Source: Phycomyces blakesleeanus NRRL 1555(-) (lineage: Eukaryota > Mucoromycota > Mucoromycetes > Mucorales > Phycomycetaceae). Taken from it: a stretch of 64,000 nt of DNA. The notes beneath the pieces were generated by a model that was given only the letters and a program-made list of their open reading frames with translations, was not told the origin of the DNA and did not search any database. Positions 12,092 through 24,847 of this stretch are shown here, one piece after another. The stretch is taken from positions 868,001 to 932,000 of the forward strand of contig NW_017265139.1 of NCBI RefSeq assembly GCF_001638985.1, written 5' to 3'. A program made the translations under genes and the position numbers. The stretch's first letter is position 1. Each line of letters starts with the position of its first letter.

Positions 12092-13725
12092 TCAAAAGTA
12101 TCCGCCAGCGGTTTCAGCATAACGTCCAGGGCGATTTTGCATCTCTCGTTGACTACGCTGAGCAGGGCGTCCGTAGCTTGGAATTGAGGGGTTAAAATCC
12201 TTATCATTAATGTATTGTTGTGGTCTTTGACGTGGTGCTGAACTGGGATCTGTTCCTCGAGAGTTTTCGTATTCCTGATGTCGGTATGATTGTTGTGGCT
12301 GTTGTCTTCTGTCATGTTCAACATGATTATCATAACGGCCTGATCCTTGCTGCTGATGGTATTGTGTTTGCTGGTACTTTTGATACTGTTGTTGTTGCTG
12401 TTGCTGTTGTTGATGATTTTGATGCTGATGCTGATGCTGCTGGTGTTGCATTTTCTGTTGTTGCTGGGAAGATTGGTGGTGGCTTGGACGTTGGTCTTGA
12501 TGGTTTGAACGAGACTGATAAGAATCTTCGTAAGGGTGTTCTCTTGATGTACTCTGGTTTCGCTTGGGCTCATAATTATCGGCGCGATTGTAGCTCTGGG
12601 GTTGGCGATTATAATTGTCACCCGAGTAACTACTCTTGGGATTGTTGTAGATGTTCTCAGAATAAGGATCCTCTCTTCCTCGTGGAGCGGGTGGTTCTTC
12701 GTAAACTGTTGGTACTGCTGCCTGCGCTTGTCGTAGATCTTGAAGTTCTTGTTCTCTTTTAGACAGAACACGATCACTATCTGGAGTGCTTGCCCACAAA
12801 CGTTGGCGTCTACCGACTGAATTTCTATCGGCTCTGACAGGCTCTACATCCATATGGCGTCTTTCCGGAGAGGTTGGTTCTGCCATTCGACGGGTAGAAG
12901 TACGTTCGTCTCGTAACCAAGCTGGAAGGGCCTCGCGCTTTTTTTCGTAATGCTCTCGTAGCACTCTTGATACATGAGATTCTCCTTCCCAGTCAGATTC
13001 ATCGGATTCTACTCAATTGAATTTAATGGGTTGCTGTTACCTATAATTACTCCTTACCTGGACCCTTCTCATCCACATAGCTGGCTTCGGCTATGCTGTG
13101 AGTTGCTTGGATAATTTTCCCCCAAATCTTTCCAGTCTGCTTTGGCTTCTCAGCTGTTTTTATTTTATTTTAAAAAATCGAATAGGTTACAACCAAAGTC
13201 CAATTGAGAATTTGCACACGGATCCTTACCACTCTCGTTCAACTGTTTCCATTTTTCATTTGTTCTGACTTTTCCCCATAACTTTTTTCCAGTTACTGGT
13301 GGAGAGTCAGAATGAGAGTCAGGAAGATTGGCTGCGAATTTGTTGAAATAAATTGATTCTTCTTCGTCTTCATTTGGTTCTTCCCGTGGTGTAGGTGTAG
13401 ATTTTCCAAAGCGAGCCCATTTGCTGGTAGTTGTGGTCTCTGAGGTGGCGGAAGACGAAAATTTAGGACTAGGAGGAAATCCTACTGTGGAGGTAGACGA
13501 ACTTCCATATGATGAAGTGCTGCTCTCAAGAGGAGGGGGAGTCTTTCGGGGAACTTGCAGGGATGAGTCTGGAAGGTTTGCGTACTTTGCTGGTAATGTT
13601 GGCATTGCAGGACGGATCACGTCTTGACATTTGTGTCTGGCAGGATAAAGGCCGACATCATTGCCGCAATCTTTACAAAGTACGACAAGTGTTGATACTC
13701 GGTAGTCTACAACTTGCATTCCCAT
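12092..13725 (-). CDS. Zinc-motif protein with Mso1-like Sec1-binding segment, polyQ tail
   Basis: Predicted 502 aa from exons 13725-13230, 13153-13058 and 13008-12092. Near the N-terminus CKDC and HKC (Cys17, Cys20, His31, Cys33) look like a small zinc site (VLCKDCGNDVGLYPARHKC). A Ser/Pro-rich stretch follows, then KLWGKVR and GKIWGKII repeats, then SHVSRVLREHYEKKREALP with AWLRDER at about residues 204-235, resembling the Sec1-binding region of Mso1, an exocytosis regulator. The C-terminal half is Gln/His/Ser-rich with a long Q-rich run at about 380-430. A role in SNARE/Sec1-dependent secretion is inference. The N-terminus may be longer: a coding-like segment without ATG lies at about 13934-14020 on the same strand. 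Confidence 0.65.
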
Positions 13726-15765
13726 GGTTGGTGTGGAATCGATTAATCTAAAAAGCAAAGATACAACAAAATAGAGAAACTCGAGGAGGATCTTTTAAAT
13801 GACCGCTTAAATTGTTATGAAAGTAAAGGGCACGAGGTGTGTGTTTGTGTGACAGTTCACTATTGGGAATCCTCCCTTCTAAAGACAATCATATCACTTG
13901 AACGGCACTTTCACGATCCTGGAACTTACTCACGTCAATGAGGAGAGGCTTGCCTTGCGGTTGCACTGGCAATCCAGACAATTTAGGCACCAACAAGCCC
14001 TTGACCCTTGGATATATAGTAAATTAACAAGCCAGCGGGAAGGGATCGACGCTTTTTACTAGCAATTTGCACAATAAAGTTCTTTGAGGTGATACGGACT
14101 GATTTTCTTTTATAGGGCCAGCTGTTAATACAAAAAAAAACTTCTTTCACAAGAATATTGACTACTAGAAGAAGAATCGGCTGACGAACTAGAATAGAAT
14201 AGTAGTGAATTATTTTCTCAAGTTTCAGGTTAACTGATACATTTCATGTCTTGCTATACAGCACCAGAAATCACGGGGGATTTTAGTTAATAGCCATGGA
14301 AACTACAATCAACTATGTGAAAGCTTTATTAAAAGACCACTGCTGGTAAATACTTTATTGTACTCAAATTTTAGGGTTTAGATTGATAAAACAAGACAAA
14401 TAGGACATGTATGTAAGATGAAATATAAAGTCCTGCCACAGGTTCCTTTCTTATCTAATCTTTATTCATTATAATAGGAATATTTTTCCTTTAATGAATA
14501 TGAAAAAAAAAATGTTGAATATTTGAAAGGTAAATCAACAAATGTTTACAAAACTATAATTTAATGTGAAATTCAAAAGGTATAAAAGAATAATAAGTGT
14601 CTATATCTATATATTATAGAGTCTATTGTGTCATTGTTTTTAAACCACCTGAAATCAATCTGATAATAGACCCACGGTCGACAATAAAAGAAAAATTGAA
14701 TTATCATATATTTGTATTCGAATACCACTCATTCAATCAATTACCTTGAGATCGATAAAAATTAGCGCTTTAAATTTAACAATCAGCCATACTAAATAAT
14801 TTTTTTTCTTTGGTACAATCTCAACCCCCAAATAGTAATCAATATATAAAATAAAATGAAAAAGGGTAACTAGATATACATGAAATTATGTTAAATAAAT
14901 CAAAAAACACAGTAATAGATTATCAGGGTCTAGTATTAATATCTAGAGTAAAGAAATTACACAAGAGCAATATTATTGTTCACTAGTGGGTCTTGCATTG
15001 ATTACAGTCCATTTTGTATTCCCCCAATAAAGCTGCTTAGATCTCACCCGTTATTTTCAGATTAATGATTTGTGATTATATAATTGATACACAGTGAAAA
15101 TAGTAGATTAACTGTACCTGAATCAAATTACTTTAATTTACTTAGAGTACTATAATTTAAAATAGAAATAAATTAAGAGAAAGAATTGTCCTAAATAAAT
15201 AATATATACTGCAGAAAATAGCTTGTAATTGGACTACCCGGAGAATAGCACGCTTTCATTATACCCAGATGTCTATTGCCCCATGTTTCTTTATTTCTTA
15301 TTTAATAACGATATTTTGATACATTACCGTACAATATATCTTGCTTATTGATCTCTAGAGCATAATTGACTCGTTTGACACATTTAAAGATGTTATTGCT
15401 TCTGAATAAATATATATTGAAAAATACAAATATACTATTGAATGATAATAAAAGACTGTTTTCCTTTTGGTACATCTTTTCAAAAAAACTTATCATGGAA
15501 CATACTCGATTTAGGCAGCTTTTTAACGAACTTTTGCACCTAAAATGTACCCCTTCCAAGTCCTCCTGACTTAAAGGTAAATGTAAAATAAATAAATCCA
15601 GAATCATTATATTAACACATATGTAAAAGCTCAAATAATAAAAACTTTATTACTATCACTTTATACTCTAAAGCAATAGAATGAGAGAGAGAGAGAGAGA
15701 AATATCACGGGAGATTGATATTTAAATAATCTATACATAATTATTTTTGGAGGATGTTTCAATAC
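13726..15765. other. Intergenic with promoter of the Mso1-like gene
   Basis: The right-to-left promoter of the preceding gene occupies the first ~500 bases; the rest is AT-rich, with (GA)n near 15682-15700 and no recognisable gene. Confidence 0.55.
14107..14114 (-). promoter_or_regulatory. TATA box candidate, Mso1-like gene
   Basis: Reads TATAAAAG on the minus strand, about 380 bases upstream of the annotated ATG, leaving room for a 5' UTR and an upstream exon or intron. Confidence 0.4.
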
Positions 15766-15768
15766 ACT

Positions 15769-16220
15769 TGGTATGGACAGACTAAAAGTTCAAAAAAAGG
15801 GCAAAAAAAAGAGCAAAAATTTAAGACATATCATTGGGCTAGAGTTTTAACTAATTTTGCCCTTTTTTGCCCTTTTTTGCCCTTTTTTTTTTTAACATCC
15901 AAAAAAAAGGGCAAATTTTTTAATCGACTCTAATTAGCTAGTTTTCTTCCGTTGCCACTAAGATTGAGAAGAGAAGCATTTTTTTATGGAGAAGATGTCC
16001 CATATGATGAGAAGTCAAGAAAAACTCGGAATTAAAGGTTCTCACTTAATGACATAGACGGGATTATATGCATAATTTTATCTAATATGTATTTTGAATT
16101 TTTTTTTTAAAAAAAAAAGGTGTGGACAGTCATAAATTAGTCTGATTGACTAAATTCTGGATGAAGTTGTTTTACCCTTTTTTTTTGCCCTTTTTTTGAA
16201 CTTTTAGTCTGTCCACACCA
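15769..16220. mobile_element. TIR element with GGGCAAAAA-rich ends
   Basis: A 452-bp element starts TGGTATGGACAGACTAAAAG, running on through TTCAAAAAAAGGGCAAAAAA, and ends in its near-exact inverse, finishing GTCTGTCCACACCA. The flanking trinucleotide ACT (15766-15768 and 16221-16223) is a possible target duplication. Inside, GCCCTTTTTT repeats three times and a further copy of the terminus (GGTGTGGACAG) occurs near 16121, suggesting nesting. No coding capacity. Confidence 0.7.
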
Positions 16221-16320
16221 ACTGCTTAGTGTAGCCAAGTTTGAAGTCACATATCAACTCAAAAGGTCACCATTTATCGGATACTATGGTTCAAATACAT
16301 TCCAACAAGTTAAAACAAAA

Positions 16321-18390
16321 ATGACTGATGCACAATATGATTCATTCGAAACCATACCACCAAATTTTATTAAACTTAACATACGAACACAACAACAAGA
16401 TACCCGCTCTGTCATTATACCACGCAATTCTTCAGTACCTCTTTTGAAACAAAAAATACAAAATGTGTTTGATGTAGCTATAGAACGACAGAGGCTGATC
16501 TTTCTAGGGCGCATCTTGAAAGATGATAAGAATCTTTTAGATTATGGTACAGCACATCCATTCGATGGAGAAGCTATTCAACTGACAGACACTTTATGGT
16601 AGAAAACCTTGATAATGGCAAGGTAGTCCATCTCGTTGTTCGCTCAGACAACGCCCCTTCTAATCCAATGAACGGTGTGTTTGTGTTTGTTAATTGCAAT
16701 CTACTTTCATCAAACTTAACTTTACTATATCCTACACAAAAAAAATTACAAACAAAAAAAAAGATACACCAAATAGTCCTCGACTACGCCTTCGTCAATA
16801 TTTATCACCCAGGCAAATTGTTATGGTGCGCTTTCCACGGATAACAGCATATGAGTCTCCTTCAATGACTGCCCGAAATATAGCTTCATCCAACAGCCTC
16901 AGAGAAAACACACCTGGTTGGACCAATCCAACTGGAAGAGGTCTTCCAGTAAGACAAAATATTATATGGAACTATTGATGTGTATATAAAAGCAAGAGAG
17001 AAATAACATCAGAGCTTGGATTATCTTCAGATGATTAATACTATTTTCGACGGTCTGTCCTCCATCAATCCATTCAGTCCAACTTCTCGTTTACGAAGGA
17101 TAATACATGGGCTGTGGCCTAACACTAACACTAATAACAGCAACAACAACAGCAACAATAACAATAATAATAACAATAACAATAACAATAATAATGTGTC
17201 GGCCCACGTACGTTTGTTTTTTTATAAATAGAATTATGTGTTTTAGGTTCTCACTTTCAGTTGTTAGGATATTGCATCCTTATTTCAAGATAGAGAACCC
17301 CCGATGGTACGCTTTCGGCGCTCACTTCGACACTTACAGCAGACACTGCAAGGCATGCCAGAACCTCAACGTGTAAATAGAAGATTCTCACTGTTTATGC
17401 CGAGATCTGTGCGGCGATCTGCTGTCACATATTGGCCTTACTCGGTATGTATTTGATCTTAGAGGTTCAGTAAAAACACCAATATAACTATATTCTGTAG
17501 AGATCCATAGAAATGAGATTAGCGGAAAGTATTTCACATGCCAGAAACGCTCAATCGACATTTAACTCGACAACACAGCCCTGTAAGTTGATACCAGGAA
17601 CAACAATTTTTTTTTAAAAAAAACTTATTCAATACAAAAAGCTTCAAATAATACCACAGGCCGTCGAAATGCTTTTACTGAGGACCCGACTTTTCTTTCG
17701 GATGAATATGTTCAAAATCCTCGCGAAAGAGCTCGTCAAACTGCAATAGCCCTTAGATTAACTGTACAGGCTATGAATCTAGCAATACCCAATCTGAGAC
17801 ACCTAAGTGATACTTTGCAGGAAGCAGGAGTAACATCTGAGGTATCATGCGCCACTCTTTGTTTGTTTGTTTGTGTATAGCTTATTTGACTGTACATATT
17901 TTATTGCATTTACGATACTCATTTCTAATTATTGTTTAATGTATATATATATATATAGGATGTATATCAACAGTTTACAGAGAGAGTGCAAACATCAACT
18001 GGATTATATGAATTGAGTCTATCCAATCAATGTCTGTCATATGTGCTTGCCAATATTGAACTTGCAGAAAGTAATAATCGGGTGTTTGAAAGAGATGGCC
18101 TGAATGCATCTGCGCACACTACTTCACATCCTACAGTTCACGAACCGGAATTAGAATCAAATAAAACACACACAGAGCAACCGTCCGACACGCTTCTGGA
18201 AGCTGAGCGCCCAGGTGGCTCACCTTCTACACATAATAGCTCACATGCTCTACCGTCAGCTGCAAAGGGGTTAAAACGAAAGAGAGAAGACGATTCCATA
18301 GACGAGACCTTTAATAAGAGACGTATCTCAGATAATGGAGAGGGTAGTACACAGCAGGACAAGGGTAAAGGTAAAGGAAGGTCCTCTTAA
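16321..18390 (+). CDS. Ubiquitin-like-domain protein (BAG6/DSK2-type UBL)
   Basis: Predicted 510 aa from eight exons: 16321-16546, 16603-16674, 16764-16948, 17031-17207, 17268-17444, 17501-17582, 17660-17841, 17959-18390. The N-terminal UBL spans about residues 15-100: IKLNIRTQQQDTRSV, then FDVAIERQRLIFLGRILKDD and the intron-split DYENLDNGKVVHLVVR, the layout of ubiquilin/BAG6 UBLs that dock on the proteasome. After it come Arg-rich segments, an Asn-run of variable type (about 190-218), a helical part, and a charged basic tail (KGLKRKREDD, NKRRI) that could be a nuclear signal. No UBA or BAG domain was recognised, so the partner and role are open. The many exons all keep frame. Confidence 0.78.
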
Positions 18391-19586
18391 ATCGCTTTTA
18401 TTCCTATGCTCGAGAGGGGTAAAGTCTGGATATTGTATTCAGTATATAGTGGTCTGTTATGTAATATGTATGCTCTTATATAACTGCAATTCATTGTTTA
18501 ATGTATTTAATACACACGACTCTTAATATACTATTTTATCTGTATTTGTGATATGTACGGTATATATAATATAAAGGTTGAAGTGGGTTTGGTTGGACAC
18601 TTATCAATGAAAATTGTGAAAGAAACAGACCATTACCTTGGTAAATGTTTTTTTTTTCTTTACAGAAAAAGAATGACGCTGTTAAAGCTTTAACACAATA
18701 ATTTCTTATTCAGTTGTGTGAAATCAAGTTCAGTTTTTAATATATGTATTGCATATATAAAACGAGCTTTTATTTTATCAGATTTATATACGGCATGTTG
18801 AATAAGGTGTAAACCTCTGTTGAATTATCCAAATGGAAATATCTCCATTTTGACTTCAATAAAAGAACAAGTACAGGTGGCTTACATTTATCTGTGTATC
18901 TACCAAGCTGTTTAAACTGCCCTGCTTTGGATATTTGTATATAAACAACAATAAAACAAAGCATAATATATACAAAATATCTCTTTCTCTCTCTCTTTTA
19001 CTTTATATTCCAAGTCTTTTCTTAATGTCTTTTGTTAAAACTAAAGTCAAGAATATACACAAATAAAATATACTTACAGAGAATCTTTTTTTTTTCGGTT
19101 TATAATCTTGAACGATTTTTTTTAATTAAATTAAAAACATATACTACAAGTATACAAAGTGTATCCGTTGAAGATACAAATTTACATAGTCTGTTGAAGG
19201 CTCTAATTTTTACCCATGAAAAAGTTAGAAGCTACCATACTTGACGTATGATATCTCGGATCTTTCCTAGAAATGGCCTTGCTTCCGACCTTGGGAATCA
19301 TGATAAGTGTGCAATGTACATAAGGGTAACACGTAATAGCAAATGTGCTGTGACGATAATAAATAAAAATTAACATATGTAAGTTGAGTTTCCTGAATTG
19401 CTTTTTCTTTGTATGCTTTTCAATTCATTTCTTCATCACTTGAGATAACTACACATATCATATATACACATATATTAATATCACCATATCAGCTAATGTA
19501 CACATATAGATAATTAGCGGTTTATATGTATGTGTATGTTGCTTACCAATAGGTTTTTGCCTATGAGATGTTGAAGTCATAATTAT
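18391..19586. other. Convergent intergenic, AT-rich
   Basis: Between tail-to-tail genes. Holds 3' UTRs, a (CT)n run near 18980-19000 and nothing gene-like. Confidence 0.6.
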
Positions 19587-21355
19587 TCAAGAAATATAGT
19601 GAGCAACGGCTTTACTTTGGCCCAGAATAAGTCGTGCAATACCTCCTTGAGAGACCTGTGCTTGGGCCTGCTCCCTGGCCATCAATAATCGTAATTCCTT
19701 GTATTGGCTTTATCCAGAAAAAATCATCATCATCGTCATCACTTCTAGACAATATGTAATTAGCTCCAGTCCAGAATGTTCTCAAAATCCAAAGACACTT
19801 ACATAACCACAGGACTTTCTGATCCTTCCAAGTCTGAGGTATCTATATTCTCTTCTGATTTTTTGCCTTTGCCTTTGGCTAATATTGTTGACCTGTGCAT
19901 TATAAATAAATCAATGTACACATACGTGTGAGAAAAGAAAATATTATGCACAAAAGTATATACTATTTCTTTTTCTTACGGGAAGAAGTTTTTTCGGACT
20001 TTAGATTCTGACGCGATTTTGCTGCTATCCACGGCTTGCTTTTTTGGTGGGTTTAGTGATACTGGACTAATGAGAAGCTTTGAGATACTCTATATCTTAT
20101 ACTCGGTGCTTTCCAAAACCTACTCTCCTGATCCATCATCAGTAGTACTTGAATTATCGTCATGGTCTGATCCGTACGATCGCTTTAGGTTGGAAGGACT
20201 TGTAATATATGGTCAAGAATTCTAGTAAGTATTTGATAGACCTCTTCGTTTGATTCAATTTTTTTTACCTATTAGTAAATATTAAATTTCCATTATGTTG
20301 CTCTTTGAAAGGAAGCTTTTTTCCCCAGTATGTTGGATATTTTTTTGGGCTTTCTGATTTTAGTATAGGTGCTGAGGGAGGAGCAGGGCAAATGCAGTTT
20401 GTAGAGGTACAGTGGCAATAAGGTGGAGGGGATTTAGTGCGTGTATTTTGTAGAGCAACAACCTGAATATTATTCCATAAATATGAGCAAATAGAAAAAT
20501 ACACGGTGGATATCCATATACAATTGTCTCCAAGATTTTCTACCTGTCTTTTTAATTGTGCATTTTTAAGCTTGAGCTCTTGAATCCTAGCCGTAGCACT
20601 TCGATTTGCCATTGCCTCTCTCCTGCGCTCACTTTAATTCCAAATCAGCAGATAGATAGATAGATAGATTAGATGATATTTACGGTATAGTTTTAGAGAA
20701 TAACGTTTAGATATACATATGTATCTATAAGAATAAGAATAATACACACTCATCTGCCAAGGCCAGTTTTGTCTGATACGACGCAAGTATAATTGGAAGT
20801 CTCTCGTTTGGTAAAGATCTCCACATAGCTTTACTTTGTTTCCAGCCATCAAATAAACCTTCGTTCATTGCAGACTTTGCCCTGTGACGAAAACGTAGTC
20901 TATTATTAGCCAAACGAACAATGTTTTTGATATTGATAAATACGCCTTACTTTGCGATTTCTCCAATTTGCCTTAATTCCAGCCTAGTTCTCTCTCTTTC
21001 TTCTTTAAGCTCTTTTAGTTCACGCTTGATTCTTAGAGTTTCACTAACATCAGTAAGATCTGGAGAGGTAGAGTGATTCTGTCCGAAACTAGCAAATACA
21101 GGCCCAATAATTCCCGCAGAGCCTACTTCTTTATTACAATTCGGACACCGGGTTGCCCCACCAGCAATCCAGGACAGAATGCTGGGTAATGAAGACGAAT
21201 GAGAAAGGGAAAAAAAGTTCACCAATGAGGAGAATGTCGATGGTTGTGAAGAATGCGGCTTACCAGCTGTGGTGAAACACATGCCGGCAAGAAAGCACCG
21301 ACACAGGTCCTGAAGTGAAGCTATCGAGACAAATTGTACAAGAATCGTCAGCCAT
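19587..21355 (-). CDS. TRAIP-like RING-H2 E3 ubiquitin ligase
   Basis: Predicted 369 aa. Exons 21355-21264, 21181-20951, 20881-20750, 20631-20544, 20462-20269, 20198-20124, 20066-19980, 19892-19803, 19707-19587. The RING ligands are Cys6, Cys9, Cys23, His25, His28, Cys31, Cys43, Cys46 (C-x2-C-x13-C-x-H-x2-H-x2-C-x11-C-x2-C), then a long charged coiled coil (RIKRELKELKEERERTRLEL) as in TRAIP/NOPO, which ubiquitylates replisome proteins at stalled forks. The tail is disordered, with Cys-rich CHCTSTNCICP and a short KNFFP motif. The last exon has an alternative acceptor (after 19731) giving a different Asp-rich end that would stop at 19612. The family call rests on RING plus coiled coil. Confidence 0.78.
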
Positions 21356-22658
21356 GGATACGATTGTACTAGTTGTAAAACTTGAAAAAAAACTATATAT
21401 ATAAAACGTTGGTTTGGAGGGTCGTATTTATTAAACTATTGTCTTGTAATTAGGCCACAGTTGTCCCACTATACAAGACTGCCAAATTTAAAGTGACTTG
21501 CGAAGTTTTAACTCCGTAAATCCAAATGGTTGCCTTTTCTTTTATCTAATTTTAAAGAGATATAAAGAGGAGTACACGAGGATGTGCTCAATATAATTCA
21601 AGTATATCAAGATAAATTCATTCAAGGATATAAGCCAAGCATAAATTTAGCATAAATTTTTCGTTTTAGCTAAAGCACTTGTAAATACAAGTATAGTACT
21701 TTGACAGGCTATATAATTTCTATCATTTTATTCTGCTGAAGAAAGAAAGGCACACACACACAAATGTATATATATATATATTATCGAAATAGTATATCTC
21801 CATAAGACTTACCAGAGGATTTTGTTTCTTAATGAAAGTGGAGTCAATAGAAATCTTATATATTTAAAAGATATTTCATGTCTTTTGTTCTATATATTAT
21901 ATTTCCTACTTTAAACTACAAGTTTGTCAAAAAAAAAAAAAGAAACATACATACAACTTTTGTGACATGAAGACCAGGTGAAAATTTTATTGAATGTGGG
22001 ATGGTAAAAAGTCTGTATGAGTTCATAATTCATAGTTAATGAAAATACCCTTTTTTATCTTTTTATTTCAATCTCAATCTCAATTTCAATTTCAATTTCA
22101 ATTCCAAACCCATCAGTTTATCAAAAATCCCATTATTCCAACCTTTATATCTTTGGCCTAAAAGCATAAAGGCGCCAAAAACTATGCACAGATTATTAAA
22201 TTTTATATTATAAGATCATAATTTAGTAGGTGCTTGGCTTTGAACTGGCCAATCTTTGGATTAGAAATGAAACTTGTGCTTCACGGCAAGAACCCGAATT
22301 CCGTTTTAAGAAATAAGATTTTTCAAATAAATGTAACGTACACTTTTAAAAGTCTTGATATATAAAAAAAAAGGGGGAATGTCAATGTAAGTATTGCACC
22401 CATATATACAAGCATGTATATATATATATATATATGGCTTTCTCCATTGATCTCACAAGAGGTATCTATAAATCTCATATAAATAAAATAAAGAGACTTG
22501 GTGAAACTAGTTGTTTTACCGATATCCTGGATCAGCGCATTTTTTTTTACGTCACTTTAATAAAAATAAAAAAATAAAAAAAAAAATAATAAAAATAAAA
22601 CTATAAAACCTCTAACCTTGTTATTCTTTTTATTTCATTTTCTTTTTTTAAAAAAGTG
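21356..22658. other. Divergent promoter region
   Basis: Lies between the head-to-head RING ligase and IMA1 genes. Contains a TCAATT-type run (22070-22103), several AT runs and a TTACGTCA half-CRE near 22548; no gene seen. Confidence 0.55.
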
Positions 22659-24847
22659 ATGAGTAAACGATCACCATTTTCAAGTTGGTCTGATTTTGGA
22701 ATCTTTTTGTTAACTTTGATCGGGATCGCTCCTCCTTTAACTGTACAATGCTGGTACTGTCATCAAACAAGCTACTTACTAGAAGACGGACAAGAAACGT
22801 ACGAAAGATGGCATTGTAAAGTTTGCGACAGCGACAATTTGTTGGACGAAGTAAATTCATTTTCCTTTATTTATTTACCTATTTATTTCGATTCTTGTTT
22901 CTATTGCATTGGGATCAAATATCTAATTCAGGAATTATTATTAGACTGGAACGATCATTGACCAAGTAGATGCCATGTTTGCCGAACAACCAAGTAAAAT
23001 CGGTACAATTTTAATTACAGTCATTCTGACCTTGACAACACATACATACAAGTCTATGGATAAACATTGAGAATTTATTTAATTATTTATTTATTTAATT
23101 GATTGATTAATTAATTAGAAATGAGGTCCTGTCGTCCAGCTAAAAACCCAATATCCAGTAAAGACATTGGACCAAATATCAAATTACCAATCCAAAAGGG
23201 AAAAATTTGCGACCAATGTATGCAGGCAATAAGTGAAAACGACCTTATTATGAAAAACTATATTCCCGATGAATCAGTAAGTGAATCACATATCCGCTTG
23301 TCTATCTATCTGTTTTTCTTTTTATTTTTTATGTGTTTATTTATCTAGTAAATAGCTTATTTGTGCTTTAAAATATTTAATAGCAAATCTTGCTTCAAAT
23401 AATTAGGACCCACTTTACAAATCCAATTGCTATTACTCTGACGCACTTCATACCGGACTTGTCAATGGTACTCCACTTTGTAGAAACTGCGATGAGCTTG
23501 TCAGAGAAACAATCGGGACGAGCAAAGAAAAAGACTGGCAGCCTTGGAGGAGCGATATGATGATAAAGCTTCAAACGGCAGTGCCCAACCAACCAACCGC
23601 AAAAAAATATTTTTCTTTGGCAACCGGGTGGACTATAATGCACGCAATTTCAATCATGATCTGTCTCTACAGTAAGCCTCTGTTTTTATCTATGCATATA
23701 TATATATATATAATCAAAACAAAAATCTTACAAATCTATTCATCTTAAATGTAGTTTTTATCTTTATGCCGTTCGATACTGACAAAACACAAAAGACTTT
23801 CCTTGAAAAGGTTCAAATGGACATGAACAAGATTTCGGACATCTTGCAAACATTCTTTGAAGACTTTGTCAAACCCTCAAAAGAAGAGTTTTGGGGAGAT
23901 TACTTGGCTGATATGTTTAAAAAATGCATTAGGTGGATTGGTAATCAAATACTCAGCAGTATGCAATACACAAAACATGCATCCTTGTGTACTCTTACTG
24001 TACCCATCGCGTTCCTATCGAATTCGTGTTATAACCCATCGACACATAATCCATTCATGCTGGTAGTGGCGTCTTATCTGCTTACAAAAAATATTGTCTG
24101 GCATGTCTTCATTACCGGAACGAACATTATGGACATGCGAGATGTTAAATATTGGAAAGTTTATGTCGTAAGTGAGATCGTATTTCATACTGCTTTTTAT
24201 ATATATATATATTATAATTACTCAACATACTTGGTATTAGGGCTATCACAACATTCTATTTTATCTACGACTACTCTCGCCACTTATTGCTCGATATTGT
24301 AGTCCTACGATCATCCGAGCCATTACAGGATCAATGATACTCTCCTTTCCACTTGTAAATACTAACGATTAATAATAAGAGAACAAATATTGCTAATCGA
24401 TATAAATTTGCTTTATTTTACTAATATTTGTTTAATGTATTTTTCTTTAATTTTGTTTTCTTTCTTCTTCTTCTTCTTCTTTAGGCTGTTTATCTTTCAA
24501 TTCATTTTGTTGTCTATTCTTTGCCAAAGGATATATTATTTAATCCTGTTGGTGGAAAACCAGTTCCATTTACCATCACACCCGAGAAACGCGAGATGCT
24601 GTTAGGCAGAGAAGATCAATCTTTTGAAATGACGGATGATATGAGAGCACAAATAAGAGCAGACTTGGGCGCTATCGACCCTCCACAACCCAAGCCAGAT
24701 CCTGATTTTAAGAAATACCAATTTGAAGACGAAGATTACAACCTCTCTCCCAGATCACTTAATGAACGCCAACATCACCTAATGACAAGAGGTTACAATA
24801 CTAACTATGAAAAGACTTTATATAGGCTTGAGAGTATGCAACTCTGA
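22659..24847 (+). CDS. IMA1: IMA1/TMEM201 (Samp1) family inner nuclear membrane protein
   Basis: Predicted 520 aa from exons 22659-22850, 22945-23002, 23119-23276, 23407-23671, 23755-24167, 24241-24354, 24485-24847. A hydrophobic segment (residues ~13-30) precedes four Cys pairs, CWYC, WHCKVC, CDQC and LCRNC, which make the Ima1 N-terminal zinc-binding domain; TGTIID after the second pair is typical. Later hydrophobic segments (e.g. GWTIMHAISIMICLY, HNPFMLVVASYLL) are membrane spans; the C-terminal part after about 400 is soluble and acidic. Family members couple the nuclear envelope to centromeres or the cytoskeleton. The first ATG in the ORF is used. Confidence 0.85.

Noticed and set aside
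12220..12762. 180-codon plus-strand ORF rich in Val/Asp
   Set aside because: Antisense of the Gln/His-rich C-terminus of the Mso1-like gene; no splice or start support.
22240..22320. tRNA-like TTTGAACTGGCC patch
   Set aside because: No cloverleaf could be drawn and no A-box/B-box pair at proper spacing.
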